Assembly (NCBI GenBank): GCA_018383195.1
Contig: JAGZOP010000021.1
Location: forward strand, 1 to 30,715
Length of the DNA: 30,715 bases
Reading direction: 5' to 3'
DNA from: Clostridiaceae bacterium
GTDB taxonomy: Bacteria > Bacillota > Clostridia > Oscillospirales > Butyricicoccaceae
Position numbers and translations under genes: made by a program. Position 1 is the first letter of the stretch. Every line of letters starts with the position of its first letter. Below the pieces are notes generated by a model that saw only the letters and a list, made by a program, of their open reading frames with translations, was not told the origin of the DNA and made no database searches. This document shows, one piece after another, positions 17,932 through 24,831 of this stretch.

Positions 17932-18648
17932 ATGCTCCAGAATTACGTATTTGATATTTCCGAAGAATTACAGGGCAACGCCTATCCGGGTCGCGGCATC
18001 ATTCTGGGACGCACGCCCGACAACAAGAAGAACGTAATCGCGTACTTCATCATGGGACGCAGCGAAAACAGCCGTAACCGTGTTTTTGTAGAAACCGAGG
18101 ACGGCATCCGCACCGAGGCATTCGACCCGTCCAAGATGGTGGACCCGTCGCTGATTATTTATCATCCGGTGCGCGTGCTGGGGGGCACGACCATCGTCAC
18201 CAACGGTGACCAGACCGACACCATCCGCGACTATCTGGCAGAGGGCAAGAGCTATTTTGAGGCGCTGCGCACCCGCCAGTTTGAGCCGGACGCGCCGAAC
18301 TACACCTCGCGCATCTCAGCGGTGGTCAATGAGGACGGCAGCTACTGCCTGTCCATCCTCAAGAACTTCACCTCCGACCGCACCGCGAATAAGCGCTTCT
18401 TCTACGAATATGACAAGCCGGTTCCGGGGCTTGGCCACTTCATCCATACCTACATGTGCGACGGCGACCCGCTGCCCCCGTTCCGCGGCGAGCCCAAGTG
18501 CATCCGCATTCAGTATGGGATTCATGAATTCTCTGAGCTGCTTTGGAATACCCTGAACGAGCAGAACAAGGTTTCCCTGTTTGTACGGTATATTGACCTC
18601 GAAACCGGAGAAACCGAGACTGTCATTAAGAATAAACACCAGAAGTAA
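17932..18648 (+). CDS. IMP cyclohydrolase, PurO-like
   Basis: A 238-residue protein resembling the archaeal-type IMP cyclohydrolase PurO, which closes FAICAR to IMP. Supporting sequence includes NAYPGRGIILGRT (16-28), AYFIMGRSENSRNRVF and YTSRISAVVNEDG. It replaces the missing N-terminal cyclohydrolase domain of PurH, because the next enzyme in the operon is a stand-alone AICAR transformylase. The ATG at 17932 is chosen for the GAGG just upstream. Repeat copy B starts right after its stop. The substrate assignment comes from family and context. Confidence 0.85.
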   Translation: MLQNYVFDISEELQGNAYPGRGIILGRTPDNKKNVIAYFIMGRSENSRNRVFVETEDGIRTEAFDPSKMVDPSLIIYHPVRVLGGTTIVTNGDQTDTIRDYLAEGKSYFEALRTRQFEPDAPNYTSRISAVVNEDGSYCLSILKNFTSDRTANKRFFYEYDKPVPGLGHFIHTYMCDGDPLPPFRGEPKCIRIQYGIHEFSELLWNTLNEQNKVSLFVRYIDLETGETETVIKNKHQK

Positions 18649-18657
18649 GACAAAGAT

Positions 18658-19066
18658 AGGAGAGTGAAGAATGGAGATTGAAGAGCTGGATAAGCAGGGG
18701 ATTGCCTACCGGAAAGTAAGGATTTTGCGAAAAAGATCGTGCGGCTTTATCAGCGCTTGACGGTAGAACAGAGAGAATTTGTTTTATCGAAGCAAATTTT
18801 GCGTAGCGGCACGAGCATCGGCGCCAATCTGGCGGAGGCGCGCTGCGGATACAGCCTCAAAGATTTTCTGGCTAAGATTTATATTGCGCTCAAAGAATGC
18901 GCGGAGACACTTTACTGGTTGGATTTGCTGCATGACTGCGATTATCTTCCGGAAGAAGATCATATCGAACTAAAAAAAGACTGTGAAGAACTTCGCAAAA
19001 TGTTATCTGCAACGACGAAAACAGTACGCAGAACTCTCAACTCTTAACTCTCAAATCTCCACTCTG
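18658..19066 (+). repeat. Dispersed GAGTGAAG-type repeat, copy B, enclosing a gene
   Basis: The left end at 18658-18680 carries AGAGTGAAGA (18661-18670), identical to copies A and C. The right end at 19033-19066 is its pyrimidine-rich counterpart; ACTCTCAACTCTTAA (19033-19047) is the exact reverse complement of 5063-5077. Unlike A and C, the two ends are separated by a four-helix-bundle gene, whose start codon and stop codon lie inside the two ends. Confidence 0.75.
18671..19047 (+). pseudogene. Four-helix-bundle protein (S23/bAvd-like), frameshifted
   Basis: The family of small helical proteins first known from 23S rRNA intervening sequences. From SKDFAKKIVRLYQRL through VLSKQILRSGTSIGANLAEA and IALKECAETLYWLDLLHDCDYL to the end, about 105 residues read intact and match the family. 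The expected beginning (ATG at 18671, MEIEELDKQGIAYRK) is in another frame: one extra A in the AAA run at 18713-18715 would join the two into a full protein of about 125 residues. The downstream part has only a GTG at 18739 as start. Either a real frameshift, a phase-variable run or a base-calling error. Function in this family is unknown. Confidence 0.85.
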
Positions 19067-19084
19067 ACCGAAAGGAAGGGCATC

Positions 19085-20260
19085 ATGACCGAATTAGCAT
19101 TAAAATACGGCTGCAACCCGAACCAGAAACCGGCGCGCATTTTTATGACCGAGGGCGAGCTGCCGATTGAGGTTCTCAATGGCAAGCCGGGTTATATCAA
19201 TTTCTGTGACGCATTCAACTCATGGCAGCTGGTCAAAGCGCTGAAAAAGGCGACCGGACTGCCGGCGGCAGCATCCTTTAAGCATGTATCCCCCGCAGGC
19301 GCGGCACTGGGCTATGCGCTTTCGGACACCGAAAAGGCGATGTACTTTGTGGATGCAGACCATGAGCTGTCCCCGATTGCATGCGCTTATATCCGCGCGC
19401 GCGGCGCCGACCGCCTGTGCTCCTATGGCGACTGGGCGGCGCTCAGCGACACCTGCGACGCAGATACCGCGCGGTATCTGGCGGGCGAGGTGTCTGATGG
19501 CATTATTGCGCCGGACTATACCGCAGAAGCGCTTGAAATCCTGAAAACCAAGCGTAAGGGCGGCTACAATGTCGTCAAGATCGACCCGGCCTATATGCCG
19601 AAGCCGATCGAGCAGCGCGATATTTTCGGCATCCGCTTTGAGCAGGGCTATAATGACCTTGAGATCACCCGCGAGATGCTGAACAACATCGTGACCGAAA
19701 ACAAGAACCTGACCGAGGAAGCGGCGCTCGATATGATCGTCTCGCTGATTACCCTCAAGTATACACAGTCCAACTCGGTCTGCTATGTAAAGAACGGTCA
19801 GACCATCGGTGTGGGCGCGGGTCAGCAGAGCCGCATCCACTGCACCCGTCTGGCAGGACAGAAGGCGGATAACTGGTTCCTCAGACAGCATCCCAAGGTG
19901 CTCGGCTTGCAGTTCGTAGACGGCATCCGCCGCCCCGACCGCGACAACGCAATCGATGTCTATATCTCGGACGAGTATGAAGATGTACTGGCAGACGGCG
20001 TTTGGCAGAACACTTTCAAGGTCAAGCCTGAGGTGCTGACACTCGAGGAAAAGAAGGCTTGGATTGCGAAAAACACGGGCGTAACCGTAGGTTCGGATGC
20101 GTTCTTCCCGTTTGGCGACAACGTCGAGCGCGCGCGCAAGTCGGGTGTGGAGTTCATCGTACAGCCGGGCGGCTCTATCCGTGACGATCATGTTATTATG
20201 ACCGCCAACAAGTACAATATCGTGATGAGCTTTACGGGCGCGCGCCTGTTCCATCACTAA
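19085..20260 (+). CDS. purH: AICAR transformylase, stand-alone PurH C-terminal domain
   Basis: A 391-residue protein homologous to the transformylase domain of PurH, using 10-formyl-THF to formylate AICAR. Conserved pieces include KYGCNPNQKPA (7-17), SFKHVSPAGAALG with the catalytic Lys-His, SDAFFPFGDNVERA, IVQPGGSIRDD and the terminal TGARLFHH. The N-terminal IMP cyclohydrolase (MGS-like) domain of normal bifunctional PurH (about 510 residues) is absent, and a PurO-like protein lies two genes upstream. AAAGGAAGGG precedes the ATG at 19085. A GGGGACGA/TCGTCCCC hairpin lies in the 60-bp gap after it, without a U tract. Confidence 0.95.
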   Translation: MTELALKYGCNPNQKPARIFMTEGELPIEVLNGKPGYINFCDAFNSWQLVKALKKATGLPAAASFKHVSPAGAALGYALSDTEKAMYFVDADHELSPIACAYIRARGADRLCSYGDWAALSDTCDADTARYLAGEVSDGIIAPDYTAEALEILKTKRKGGYNVVKIDPAYMPKPIEQRDIFGIRFEQGYNDLEITREMLNNIVTENKNLTEEAALDMIVSLITLKYTQSNSVCYVKNGQTIGVGAGQQSRIHCTRLAGQKADNWFLRQHPKVLGLQFVDGIRRPDRDNAIDVYISDEYEDVLADGVWQNTFKVKPEVLTLEEKKAWIAKNTGVTVGSDAFFPFGDNVERARKSGVEFIVQPGGSIRDDHVIMTANKYNIVMSFTGARLFHH

Positions 20261-20320
20261 GAGAGATACCGGCGGGGGACGATTCTATGTCGTCCCCTTG
20301 CGGGTTTATCGGAGGAAACC

Positions 20321-20881
20321 ATGCATATTGACGATATGAAAGCACCGCAGCGCACGCAGATTGCCCAAACTGCGGGGCATTGTGCGTTTGGCGCGCTTCT
20401 GGCGCTGACCCATCGCTGGGTCTGGATGACAGGAATTTTGGGATTTGTACTTGTCACCATCAGTGCCGGACGTCTCGCCGGCAAACAGCCGGGATTTGAC
20501 CGGGTACAGCGTCTTGCGGCGCTTTGTGCAGGCTGCAAGCTGGTGACGATGGCAATGCAGGGTATTGACCTTGCCGTATGGATTGGGACGCTGCTGCTGC
20601 CCGTTTTAGAAATTTTGCTTGTTTACGCGCTCTGGCAGGCGTTTGGACGCATGTGCGCGGACGGAAACCGCATCGGACGCGCGGCGCTGTGTGCTATGCT
20701 GCTGTGCGCGGCGCTGACAGCTGCAAGCAATGTTTTAGCGCTTGGCATTGTGGGCGGCATTCAGATCGAAATTTACGCGGCAGCGCAGACCATGGCGTTC
20801 GGCTTCGAGGCGCTCGCCGTCCTGCTGCTGGTGGCATTTCTGATTGTCAAACGACAGAAACTCAAGGAGGATACAGTATGA
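20321..20881 (+). CDS. Hypothetical membrane protein between purH and purD
   Basis: A 186-residue protein with about five hydrophobic segments (near 20-50, 65-80, 85-105, 120-145 and 150-175) and a basic C-terminus (KRQKLKEDTV). GGAGG lies 5 nt before its ATG and its stop overlaps the purD start (GTATGA), so it is translationally coupled to purD. I recognise no family. Context suggests a role linked to purine metabolism, for example transport, but that is only inference from the operon. Confidence 0.75.
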   Translation: MHIDDMKAPQRTQIAQTAGHCAFGALLALTHRWVWMTGILGFVLVTISAGRLAGKQPGFDRVQRLAALCAGCKLVTMAMQGIDLAVWIGTLLLPVLEILLVYALWQAFGRMCADGNRIGRAALCAMLLCAALTAASNVLALGIVGGIQIEIYAAAQTMAFGFEALAVLLLVAFLIVKRQKLKEDTV

Positions 20882-22128
20882 AGGTTTTGGTAGTGGGCGG
20901 CGGCGGCCGTGAGCATGCAATCTGCGTGACACTTGCGAAAAGCCCCAAGGTTGACCACATCTGGTGTGCGCCGGGCAACGGCGGCATCGCATCGGTTGCC
21001 GAGTGTGTGGACATCAAGGCGACCGACATCGAAAAAATGGTTGCGTTTGCGCAGGAGGTAAAGCCTGACCTTGTGATGGTCGCGCCCGATGACCCGCTGG
21101 CGCTCGGCATGGTGGACGCGATGGAGGCAGCGGGCATCCGTGCGTTCGGTCCGCGCAAAAATGCGGCGGTCATTGAGGGTTCCAAGTCCTTTGCCAAGGA
21201 TTTGATGCACAAATATCACATTCCGACTGCGGGCTACGCCGTGTTTGAAAATTCAGCGGACGCAATCGCTTATATCAAGGAGCAGGGCGCGCCGATTGTC
21301 GTCAAGGCGGACGGGCTTGCACTCGGCAAGGGCGTGACGGTTGCCATGACCGAGGAGGAGGCCATCCTCGCTGTCAAGGACGCGATTGACGGCGGCGCCT
21401 TCGGCGGCGCAGGTGCGCGCGTGGTCATTGAGGAATTTTTGACCGGTCCCGAGGTTTCGGTGCTTGCGTTCGTGGACGGCAAGCATCTCAAAACCATGCC
21501 GTCGGCGCAGGATCACAAACGTGCTTACGACCATGACGAAGGCCCGAATACGGGCGGCATGGGCGCGTTTTCGCCCTCTCGCTTCTACACCGAGGACATT
21601 GCAGAAACCTGCATGGAGACGATTTTCAAGCCCACGGTAGCGGCGATGGCGGCAGAGGGCCGCCCGTTCAAGGGCGTGCTGTATTTCGGCCTGATGCTGA
21701 CCCCCAAGGGACCGCGCGTGATTGAGTACAATGCGCGCTTCGGCGACCCAGAAACGCAGGCAGTACTTTCCCGACTGGATTCCGACCTCTTTGACATTTT
21801 TAACGCAGTCATTGACGAAAAGCTCGAGGACATCGAGATCAAGTGGGCAGACAATGCGGCATGCTGCGTATGTATGGCATCGGGCGGCTACCCGAAGGCA
21901 TACGAAAAGGGCAAGGAGATTACCGGACTTTCCGATGTGACCGAGTCCTTTGTATTCCACGCGGGCACCAAGCTGGAGGGCGGTAAAATGCTGACAAACG
22001 GCGGCCGCGTGCTCGGCGTAACCGCAACCGCAGCAACCCTTGACGAAGCCATCCGCAAGGCGTATACTGACGTGAAGAAGATTCATTTCGACGGCGCGCA
22101 TTACCGCACCGATATCGGAGTTAAGTGA
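20878..22128 (+). CDS. purD: GAR synthetase PurD
   Basis: A 416-residue ATP-grasp ligase joining phosphoribosylamine and glycine. Evidence: MKVLVVGGGGREHAIC at the N-terminus, GNGGIA, PDDPLALGMVDAMEAAGI, the ATP-grasp core VKADGLALGKGV, SAQDHKRAYDHDEGPNTGG and EYNARFGDPETQ. Length and order are normal. The ATG at 20878 overlaps the end of the membrane protein gene and has AAGGAGG 8 nt upstream. Repeat copy C follows immediately. Confidence 0.97.
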   Translation: MKVLVVGGGGREHAICVTLAKSPKVDHIWCAPGNGGIASVAECVDIKATDIEKMVAFAQEVKPDLVMVAPDDPLALGMVDAMEAAGIRAFGPRKNAAVIEGSKSFAKDLMHKYHIPTAGYAVFENSADAIAYIKEQGAPIVVKADGLALGKGVTVAMTEEEAILAVKDAIDGGAFGGAGARVVIEEFLTGPEVSVLAFVDGKHLKTMPSAQDHKRAYDHDEGPNTGGMGAFSPSRFYTEDIAETCMETIFKPTVAAMAAEGRPFKGVLYFGLMLTPKGPRVIEYNARFGDPETQAVLSRLDSDLFDIFNAVIDEKLEDIEIKWADNAACCVCMASGGYPKAYEKGKEITGLSDVTESFVFHAGTKLEGGKMLTNGGRVLGVTATAATLDEAIRKAYTDVKKIHFDGAHYRTDIGVK

Positions 22129-22134
22129 GAGCGT

Positions 22135-22223
22135 GAAGAGTGAAGAGATTCACCCGGCAAAGCCGGATGAGATGCGCTGTATGCCGCACGGCTCCGCTCT
22201 CCAATCTTCACTCTCTACTCTCA
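22135..22223 (+). repeat. Dispersed GAGTGAAG-type inverted repeat, copy C
   Basis: AGAGTGAAGA at 22137-22146 is inverted as TCTTCACTCT at 22205-22214. Between them lies a GC-rich hairpin-forming core (CCCGGCAAAGCCGG near 22153-22166). CTCTCCAATCT at 22197-22207 is identical to copy A. It starts 6 bp after the purD stop and ends beside the next ribosome binding site. Confidence 0.78.
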
Positions 22224-22238
22224 GAAAAGAGGTTTACA

Positions 22239-22760
22239 ATGAAACTGGAAAAACAACAGCAGATTCTCGGCTGCATGGCGGACGTCCTGAACCAGAACGG
22301 ATTCCGCGCTGAGGTGATGCAGCAGGAGGGTTCTCCGCTGCTGCTGCGCTGCGAGGCAATGCGGCAGGGCAAGGTGCAGAAGGATGTCACTATTGAGTGC
22401 TGCTTCATCCCGATCGCGCTGCCGGGCGAGGACACCGGCTTGCTGCAATTTTTTACGACGCTGTTTACCAATGTGCCGGAAACCAATTTCCGCAACCTGC
22501 GGACTGCGTGCGAGTATTGCAACGATTTTTGTGCGCTCGGTCATTTCGGGCTGTTTGCCGATGCAGGTCAGCTTTATCTCAAACATACGACGCTGCTTGA
22601 CAGCGCGCTTGAGCTGGAGCAGGTGATTACGTTCTTTGCAGATAATATTTCGCTGCTGATGGCGTCGGTCACCCGGTTTATTGACGGTCTTGCGTCGATT
22701 GGCTTCTCAGGCATGCCGCTGGAAGCGGCGATTGAGCAGGAACTGCTGCCGAAAATGTAA
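22239..22760 (+). CDS. Unrecognised 173-residue protein, last gene of the purine transcript
   Basis: A soluble protein beginning MKLEKQQQILGCMADVLNQN with no membrane segment or signal peptide. It alternates helices and strands, with a cysteine-containing middle (CEYCNDFCALG around residues 89-99) and a long helical C-terminus. The layout loosely recalls YbjN or type III secretion chaperone folds, but this is weak. AAGAGG lies before the ATG at 22239; the terminator at 22763 ends the transcript. There is no evidence for a purine role beyond its position. Confidence 0.75.
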   Translation: MKLEKQQQILGCMADVLNQNGFRAEVMQQEGSPLLLRCEAMRQGKVQKDVTIECCFIPIALPGEDTGLLQFFTTLFTNVPETNFRNLRTACEYCNDFCALGHFGLFADAGQLYLKHTTLLDSALELEQVITFFADNISLLMASVTRFIDGLASIGFSGMPLEAAIEQELLPKM

Positions 22761-22762
22761 GG

Positions 22763-22793
22763 AAAGGGACTTCTTTGGAAGTCCCTTTTGTTT
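22763..22793 (+). terminator. Terminator of the purine operon
   Basis: Hairpin AAAGGGACTT / AAGTCCCTTT with a CTTTGG-type loop followed by TTTTGTTT, 2 bp after the stop of the last gene. Confidence 0.9.
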
Positions 22794-22877
22794 GCAAAAA
22801 AATTTTCAAAAAATCCGAACCGAATGAAAGTCCGCATGCTCTTATATACAGGTGCACCAAATGAAAGGAGAAACGGC

Positions 22878-23435
22878 ATGAGCGATGAAGAATTGGTAAA
22901 GCGTTTGCAGAAGGGCGACCGCGCCGCGTTTGATGCATTGTACACGCGGTATCGGAACGATGCGCTGCGTACCGCGAGCCTGATTACAGGCAGCCGTGCC
23001 GATGGTGAGGATGTGGTACAGGAAGCATTCGTACAATGTTACCGGCAGATTGGGCAGCTGCGCGACCCGGCGCGCTTCAAAAGCTGGCTGTGGACGCTGA
23101 TGACACGCGCCGCTTGGAAATACTGCCGCAGGCGCGGCAGGGAAGAACCGGTCGCCGAGTTCTTTGAAGATGGCACAAAGACCGGCGAATCGGCGCTCGG
23201 CACAGTTTTGCGTACCGAGCAGAGCAGGATGCTGTATCAGGCGGTGCAGGCGCTCGAAGAAAAACAGCGCACGGTCACGGTGCTGTATTATTACAACGAT
23301 ATGAGCATCCGGGAGATCGCACAAGTGTTGGAATGCCGGGAGGGAACGGTCAAATCCAGACTGTTTGCCGCGCGGCGCAATTTGCAGAAGGCAATGAGCA
23401 CGAATGGTTGGGAGGCACAGTATGAAAGACTTTGA
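22878..23435 (+). CDS. ECF-type RNA polymerase sigma factor
   Basis: A 185-residue sigma-70 family protein. Region 2 spans about 5-75 (LYTRYRNDALRTASLITGS, EDVVQEAFVQCYRQIGQLRD, FKSWLWTLMTRAAWKYCRRR) and region 4 about 115-175 (LEEKQRTVTVLYYYNDMSIREIAQVL, EGTVKSRLFAARRNLQKAM). There is no region 1 or 3, as in ECF factors. AAAGGAG precedes the ATG. Its last 14 nt overlap the next gene, a single-pass membrane protein that is probably its anti-sigma factor. It likely directs a cell-envelope or stress regulon and may drive its own operon. Confidence 0.93.
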   Translation: MSDEELVKRLQKGDRAAFDALYTRYRNDALRTASLITGSRADGEDVVQEAFVQCYRQIGQLRDPARFKSWLWTLMTRAAWKYCRRRGREEPVAEFFEDGTKTGESALGTVLRTEQSRMLYQAVQALEEKQRTVTVLYYYNDMSIREIAQVLECREGTVKSRLFAARRNLQKAMSTNGWEAQYERL

Positions 23436-24210
23436 ACTGGAGATGCAGCTGAGGGAGACGCTGCATGAAAGCGCAGATCATATGGAAGCGGACGATGCAA
23501 TGAAAGCGAGGATTGATTTGATGTTAAACAATCAGAATACCGGGAGAGGCAGAAAGAATATGTGGAAGCGGCTGACGGTCGGTCTGGCGGCAGCGCTGTG
23601 CCTGACGACGGTGGGCGCGTTTGCGCGCGGTCAGCTTGCCGGTCTGGCAAGCAGTTTGAGTACGGATGATATGCAGTTTTCGGTCGAGCAGCTGCAAAAG
23701 GATACCGCAAAGATTGCGGACGGACTGGAGATTCCGGAGGCGATGGCAGGATATGATTTCCGAGAGGGCGCGGTTACCTATGTCGATAAGCTCGATGAAG
23801 AGGGCAACCGTTTTGGCACCTATCCGGAATTGATGGCAGATTACGGCGACGGTGCGGCGCTGACTTATACTGCGCATGCATACGATGAAGAACTTGACGG
23901 CGAACATGCGGACAAGGGACAGTATTATGAAGGGCAGCCACGCGAAGAGCGCGAAATGGACGGCGTAACGGTGTCCTATCAGGCGGACCGCTACATTTTC
24001 CTCCCGCCCGATGCACAGCCGACCGCAGAGGAAGCGGAACTCGAAGCCAAGGGTGAACTGTATATTTCCTATGGTACCGATACGCGGGAAGAGCAGACGT
24101 TCCAGCGCGTTACATGGCAGCAGGACGGCGTGGTATATCAGGTGTTCACCGATGACGATTCGGTCACAGCGGACGATCTGTTTGCTGCCGCTGCCGATGC
24201 ACTTGCATAA
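23422..24210 (+). CDS. Probable anti-sigma factor, single-pass membrane protein
   Basis: A 262-residue protein. A short charged N-terminal part (1 to about 48) is followed by one hydrophobic segment (LTVGLAAALCLTTVGAFA, about 51-68) and a large acidic domain that would be outside the cell. This layout and the 14-nt overlap with the sigma gene point to an anti-sigma factor that holds the sigma factor at the membrane. GGGAGG lies before the ATG. No zinc-type HxxxCxxC (ZAS) motif is seen, so it would be a non-ZAS type; the outer domain is of no family I recognise. Confidence 0.75.
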   Translation: MKDFELEMQLRETLHESADHMEADDAMKARIDLMLNNQNTGRGRKNMWKRLTVGLAAALCLTTVGAFARGQLAGLASSLSTDDMQFSVEQLQKDTAKIADGLEIPEAMAGYDFREGAVTYVDKLDEEGNRFGTYPELMADYGDGAALTYTAHAYDEELDGEHADKGQYYEGQPREEREMDGVTVSYQADRYIFLPPDAQPTAEEAELEAKGELYISYGTDTREEQTFQRVTWQQDGVVYQVFTDDDSVTADDLFAAAADALA

Positions 24211-24292
24211 CGCAGTACTTGGCAGATTATTTCCAGCAGGAATGGGTGCGGAAAACAGATTTTTTGGAAGATGCATCGTTTCTGCGGTGTCC

Positions 24293-24330
24293 GGCGCTCG
24301 GACTTTTTACAGTCTGAGCGCCGTATTTTT
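24293..24330 (+). terminator. Terminator of the sigma/anti-sigma operon
   Basis: 12-bp stem (24293-24304 with 24311-24322, one G-U) with loop TTTTAC and a following GTATTTTT. It lies about 80 bp after the anti-sigma stop. Confidence 0.88.
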
Positions 24331-24349
24331 GTAAAAACTCAAATTGTGG

Positions 24350-24378
24350 TTGACAAACATGTGTTGGTCTGGTAAAAT
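24350..24378 (+). promoter_or_regulatory. Promoter of the tRNA-Ser pair
   Basis: Perfect TTGACA (24350-24355), 17 bp, TAAAAT (24373-24378), about 25 bp before tRNA-Ser(UGA). Confidence 0.85.
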
Positions 24379-24403
24379 AATATTTGCTTATCGGGCATGA
24401 TAT

Positions 24404-24492
24404 GGAGCGGTATCGAAGCGGTCATAACGAGGCGGTCTTGAAAACCGTTTGTCCGAAAGGGCGCGTGGGTTCGAATCCCACCCGCTCCGCCA
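24404..24492 (+). tRNA. tRNA-Ser(UGA)
   Basis: Acceptor stem GGAGCGG / CCGCTCC, discriminator G and encoded CCA; 89 nt with a long variable arm, typical of tRNA-Ser. Anticodon loop CTTGAAA gives UGA. Confidence 0.97.
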
Positions 24493-24527
24493 AAACATGT
24501 GACGGAGTTACAACTTCAAATTGGTAT

Positions 24528-24617
24528 GGAGAAGTACCCAAGTGGTGAAGGGGCTCCCCTGCTAAGGGAGTAGGGCGCGAAAGTGTCGCGAGGGTTCAAA
24601 TCCCTCCTTCTCCGCCA
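24528..24617 (+). tRNA. tRNA-Ser(GCU)
   Basis: Acceptor stem GGAGAAG / CTTCTCC, discriminator G and encoded CCA; 90 nt with a long variable arm. Anticodon loop CTGCTAA gives GCU. The integrase gene of the downstream element faces it, which makes its 3' region the likely integration neighbourhood. Confidence 0.97.
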
Positions 24618-24657
24618 AAACCCCGCGAAATTGTACGATTTCGCGGGGTTTCTTTTT
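24618..24657 (+). terminator. Terminator of the tRNA-Ser pair
   Basis: Perfect 14-bp stem AAACCCCGCGAAAT / ATTTCGCGGGGTTT with a 6-nt loop, followed by CTTTTTG, directly after the CCA. Confidence 0.92.
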
Positions 24658-24769
24658 GTTTTTGTTCGGAAAATATGCAGTTTTGCATATGGAGGGCGGA
24701 CTGTAAACAGGCGTTTTTAAGGAGAAATTATTGCAGGAAATCAGGGAAAAATACCAATCGCAAGCGAAC

Positions 24770-24814
24770 ATTCCACTACGGTTCCGCTTCTATTCCCACT
24801 TATACTCCCACTCG
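24770..24814. repeat. Four tandem degenerate repeats beside the integrase gene
   Basis: Four units of 11-12 bp in a row: ATTCCACTACG, GTTCCGCTTCT, ATTCCCACTTAT and ACTCCCACTCG. They lie between the tRNA-Ser terminator and the integrase stop codon, where an attachment site with integrase arm-type sites would be expected. The rest of 24658-24831 holds a TATGCA/TGCATA dyad near 24675-24692 and no gene. Confidence 0.5.
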
Positions 24815-24831
24815 AAAATGAAGGGACGGTA

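Noticed and set aside
22800..22877. Autoregulatory ECF promoter before the sigma gene
   Set aside because: The segment has TCCGAACCGAATGAAAG and a TATATAC stretch, but no arrangement matching a known ECF -35/-10 pair could be defended.
24618..24657. Inverted repeat after tRNA-Ser(GCU) as phage attachment core
   Set aside because: The perfect stem followed by a U tract is fully explained as the tRNA terminator.
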